A stretch of DNA of 7,998 nt, taken from the NCBI GenBank assembly GCA_020431945.1, contig JAGQHH010000300.1, positions 1 through 7,998 of the forward strand, read 5' to 3'. Positions 6,460 to 7,998 of this stretch are shown here, one piece after another; position 1 is the first letter of the stretch, and every line of letters starts with the position of its first letter. Under the pieces are notes generated by a model. It ran no database searches, had not been told where the DNA came from, and was given only the letters and a program-made list of their open reading frames with translations. The DNA is from Cyanobacteria bacterium HKST-UBA02 (GTDB lineage Bacteria; Cyanobacteriota; Vampirovibrionia; Obscuribacterales; Obscuribacteraceae). A program made the position numbers and the translations under genes.

Positions 6460-6461
6460 CC

Positions 6462-6554
6462 CTAGTCTGACAATTCACCGCCCCAAGAGGTGTAGTCGTT
6501 AATCAACACCGCGGTAGCTGTCCCGATCGTCACAACCAGCATTCCCAGAATCAT
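6462..6554 (-). CDS. 30-aa single-span membrane microprotein (NDYTxWGG family), paralogue
   Basis: On the minus strand the ATG at 6554 is preceded by GAGAGGA about 7 nt upstream. The peptide is 30 aa: M-I-L-G then MLVVTIGTATAVLI, then N-D-Y-T-S-W-G-G, and a short acidic tail (ELSD). It aligns without gaps to the 35-aa peptide at 6298-6405 over the first 26 residues with 16 identities. The substitutions are conservative (L/I, V/I, A/T) and codon differences are mostly synonymous. It is shorter at the C-terminus and lacks the arginine. The genes point at each other. Its leader carries an 18-bp direct repeat and a long hairpin that the plus-strand copy lacks. Function is unknown. Confidence 0.78.
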   Translation of the reverse strand: MILGMLVVTIGTATAVLINDYTSWGGELSD

Positions 6555-6561
6555 TCTTCGT

Positions 6562-6597
6562 TCCTCTCAGAATAAACATTTCTTTCAGGATAAACAT
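6562..6597 (-). repeat. 18-bp direct repeat in leader of minus-strand microprotein gene
   Basis: Two adjacent 18-bp units (6562-6579 and 6580-6597 on the plus strand) agree at 15 of 18 positions and share the block AGxATAAACAT. On the minus strand each reads ATGTTTAT[C/T]CTGA[A/G]AG. The unit nearer the gene supplies the GAGAGGA ribosome-binding sequence, and the farther unit gives a weaker GAAAGAA version of it. Each unit also opens with an ATG in a frame different from the microprotein. Confidence 0.7.
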
Positions 6598-6650
6598 CAC
6601 CCGGCGGCGAAGGGGCCCTTACGCAGATGGCCCTTCGACCGCCAGGGTGA
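6597..6650. other. Long GC-rich stem-loop (21 bp stem)
   Basis: The arms 6597-6617 and 6629-6650 form 21 base pairs interrupted only by three single-base bulges (G6615, A6638, A6644), with an 11-nt loop (6618-6628). Blocks are TCACCC/GGGTGA, GGCGG/CCGCC, CGAAGGG/CCCTTCG and CC/GG. It is by far the most stable inverted repeat in the window. It lies 43 bp upstream of the minus-strand microprotein start and about 175 bp beyond the AraC stop. It could be the AraC terminator, a structured leader of the microprotein mRNA, or a dispersed palindromic (REP-like) element. No T-run follows on either strand. Confidence 0.75.
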
Positions 6651-6698
6651 GGTTAGCGACTGAATCAAGTTTAGGAGATACGGAGCCGCGCGTAATCG

Positions 6699-6708
6699 TC
6701 CCCGGGGA
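6699..6708. promoter_or_regulatory. Perfect 10-bp palindrome TCCCCGGGGA
   Basis: The sequence is exactly self-complementary, and TAA/TTA flank it at 6693-6714 with mismatched bases between. It lies in the otherwise featureless part of the AraC-microprotein gap. It could be a protein-binding site, but a 10-bp palindrome in GC-rich DNA may also be chance. Confidence 0.2.
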
Positions 6709-6743
6709 TAGTTACGAAAGGTCATCCAGTCATAATGAGCTTT

Positions 6744-6808
6744 CAGGACTCCGCCTCGGGCAAGACTCCGCCGCAGGCAGGAAACCGTCTTTGACAAGAA
6801 TCCGCCTC
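6744..6808. repeat. Second CTCCGCC short-repeat cluster
   Basis: Three copies follow the consensus CA[A/G]GACTCCGCCTC: 6744-6757 (CAGGACTCCGCCTC), 6761-6774 (CAAGACTCCGCCGC) and 6795-6808 (CAAGAATCCGCCTC). They lie just beyond the 3' end of the AraC gene. They share the CTCCGCC core with the cluster upstream of the kinase at 3226-3320. No gene is seen in 6651-6826. Confidence 0.6.
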
Positions 6809-6826
6809 AGGGCTGATCGCCGGTAC

Positions 6827-7744
6827 TTACTCGCCCACAGCGGCAGCTTGCTTGCGAAAGCGCGTCACATCGCGCATGGGCGGGTCGCCGAAAAGCCGTT
6901 TGTACTCGCGGGAAAACTGCGAGGCATCGTCATATCCCACACGCACCGCCGCGCTGCTGGCGTCCATGTCCTCGGTAAGGAGCAGTCGCCGGGCTTCTTG
7001 CAAGCGCAGATGCTTCTGGAACTGCAAGGGGCTCATCGAGGTGGCCGTCTTGAAATGCTGGTGGAAGCTCGACACGCTCATGCCGAGATCCTGGGCGAGC
7101 TCTTCGATGCTGAGGTTCTCGTTGTATTTCGAGCGCAATGTCTGGACCGCTCTGGTGATCCTGTTGGTGTTGCCGCCGAAGACAGCCATCTGCTGAAGCC
7201 TCGGGCCCTGATCGCTCTTGAGAAGCCGGTAGACGATCTCCCGGGTCACCAGGGGCGATAGCATCCGATAGTCGGCTTGATTGTCGATCAGACGAAACAA
7301 CCGGACAAAAGCATCGAGCAGGTCGTCATCGAGCTGGCTCACTGCCATGGACTTGACGCTGCAGTCGGACCTTGCCGGAGAGATACCCGCCTCGACGCTC
7401 ACAGAGGTGATGATTCCCGGATCGAGCTCGAGCTTGAGTCCGAGATAAGGCTTTACAGGCGTAGCTTCCACTACCTGGCTGATCACCGGCACATCCAGAG
7501 AAGTCAACAGGTAATGATTGGGGTCGTAGCGCAGACGCTCGTCGCCGAGCTGCACCTCTTTGGCCCCCTGGGCGATGACACATATGGAAGGCGAATAGAG
7601 TCCGTGCAGAGGCTGGGTGGGCGCCGACTGCCGGTAGAAATTCAGCCCTTCGGCAACCGGATTGGGACCGTCGGCGCTGCACTTGCCGGCAAGAATCTCG
7701 AGCAGGGCCTTCCGGTTTGCGGTCATTCGTTCGTCTGTGCTCAT
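6827..7744 (-). CDS. AraC-family regulator with AraC_N (YqhC-like) domain
   Basis: The product is 305 aa from the ATG at 7744, which has GGAG 9 nt upstream. A TTG at 7795 in the same frame is a poorer start, with AGGA only 3-4 nt away. The N-terminal domain matches the AraC_N family: GLNFYRQSAPTQPLHGLYSP, then CVIAQGAKEVQLGDERLRYD, the HYLLTSLDVPVISQVVEA block and PYLGLKLELDP. The C-terminal domain has the two AraC helix-turn-helices: LSIEELAQDLGMSVSSFHQHFK, and VGYDDASQFSREYKRLFGDPP. Known relatives such as E. coli YqhC activate aldehyde-reductase genes in response to reactive aldehydes. The divergent neighbour is an aldo/keto reductase, so control of that gene is the natural inference. The effector is unknown. 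Confidence 0.94.
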   Translation of the reverse strand: MSTDERMTANRKALLEILAGKCSADGPNPVAEGLNFYRQSAPTQPLHGLYSPSICVIAQGAKEVQLGDERLRYDPNHYLLTSLDVPVISQVVEATPVKPYLGLKLELDPGIITSVSVEAGISPARSDCSVKSMAVSQLDDDLLDAFVRLFRLIDNQADYRMLSPLVTREIVYRLLKSDQGPRLQQMAVFGGNTNRITRAVQTLRSKYNENLSIEELAQDLGMSVSSFHQHFKTATSMSPLQFQKHLRLQEARRLLLTEDMDASSAAVRVGYDDASQFSREYKRLFGDPPMRDVTRFRKQAAAVGE

Positions 7745-7810
7745 CTGCTCAGGCTCCGTTGAATGGTAAAAAGTAGCTTTCGGAGAATCGTCCAATCATC
7801 CTGGAATTTT

Positions 7811-7819
7811 GTTATATCA
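7811..7819 (-). promoter_or_regulatory. Candidate extended -10 promoter for the AraC gene
   Basis: Read on the minus strand, TGATATAAC contains TATAAC preceded by TGN, the extended -10 pattern, which can work without a good -35 box. The hexamer 17 bp further upstream is poor. Transcription from here would give a leader of about 60 nt to the ATG at 7744. The same spacer (7745-7916) carries two direct GGAATTTT octamers at 7803 and 7867, which may be regulator half-sites. Confidence 0.4.
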
Positions 7820-7859
7820 CAGAAGCCCTGAACCAGCATATCATTGAATTGTAGATTGA

Positions 7860-7998
<139 letters not shown>

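Noticed and set aside
6499..6597. Overlapping 32-codon minus-strand frame in the microprotein leader (ATG at 6597)
   Set aside because: It has no spaced ribosome-binding site, and its composition is unlike a conserved peptide. The alternative frame is supported by the paralogue.
6647..7261. 204-aa plus-strand reading frame over the AraC gene
   Set aside because: It is antisense to a clearly recognised AraC-family gene, and its sequence is Arg/His/Leu-biased as in shadow frames.

Overview
The window is about 8 kb of moderately GC-rich bacterial DNA carrying seven ordinary genes (one cut by the right edge) and two very small genes. No rRNA, tRNA, transposase, integrase or CRISPR array is visible. 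The style of the histidine kinase and response regulator and the repeat-rich intergenic DNA recall Candidatus Obscuribacter-type Melainabacteria (Vampirovibrionia). That is an impression only; nothing in the sequence fixes the taxon.

Left region (1-2396): an identical direct repeat of at least 133 bp (1-133 and 2264-2396) brackets a segment that is visibly richer in A+T than the rest. The segment holds a minus-strand membrane-anchored WD40/TolB-like propeller protein with a DUF6794-like C-terminal part, and a divergent 132-aa protein of unknown function. The propeller gene ends inside the left repeat, which supplies its last 11 codons and its stop. The arrangement looks like an inserted or recombined cassette placed just behind the response-regulator gene.

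Central region (2442-6033): an OmpR-type response regulator (minus) and a membrane-bound HAMP-PAS histidine kinase (plus) are divergently transcribed from a 235-bp spacer. The spacer contains a 17-bp dyad and four CTCCGCC-type repeats. They probably form a two-component pair. Downstream of the kinase lies a low-complexity Pro/Gly/Lys/Asp-rich protein with tandem PGDK repeats.

Intergenic region 6034-6826: this stretch looks empty to a standard gene caller but is full of structure. It has a strong hairpin after the PGDK gene, a run of 8-bp tandem repeats, and two convergent genes for 35-aa and 30-aa single-span membrane microproteins. These two are clearly paralogous: they share an N-terminal hydrophobic segment, an NDYTxWGG motif and a near-identical ribosome-binding site. 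A dyad lies between them. Upstream of the minus-strand copy are an 18-bp direct repeat and a long 21-bp-stem hairpin. A second cluster of CTCCGCC-type repeats lies beside the AraC gene. The microprotein pair is the best candidate for something undescribed.

Right region (6827-7998): an AraC-family regulator with an AraC_N (YqhC-like) sensor domain (minus) is divergent from the start of an aldo/keto reductase (plus). This layout is typical of a regulator controlling a detoxifying carbonyl reductase.
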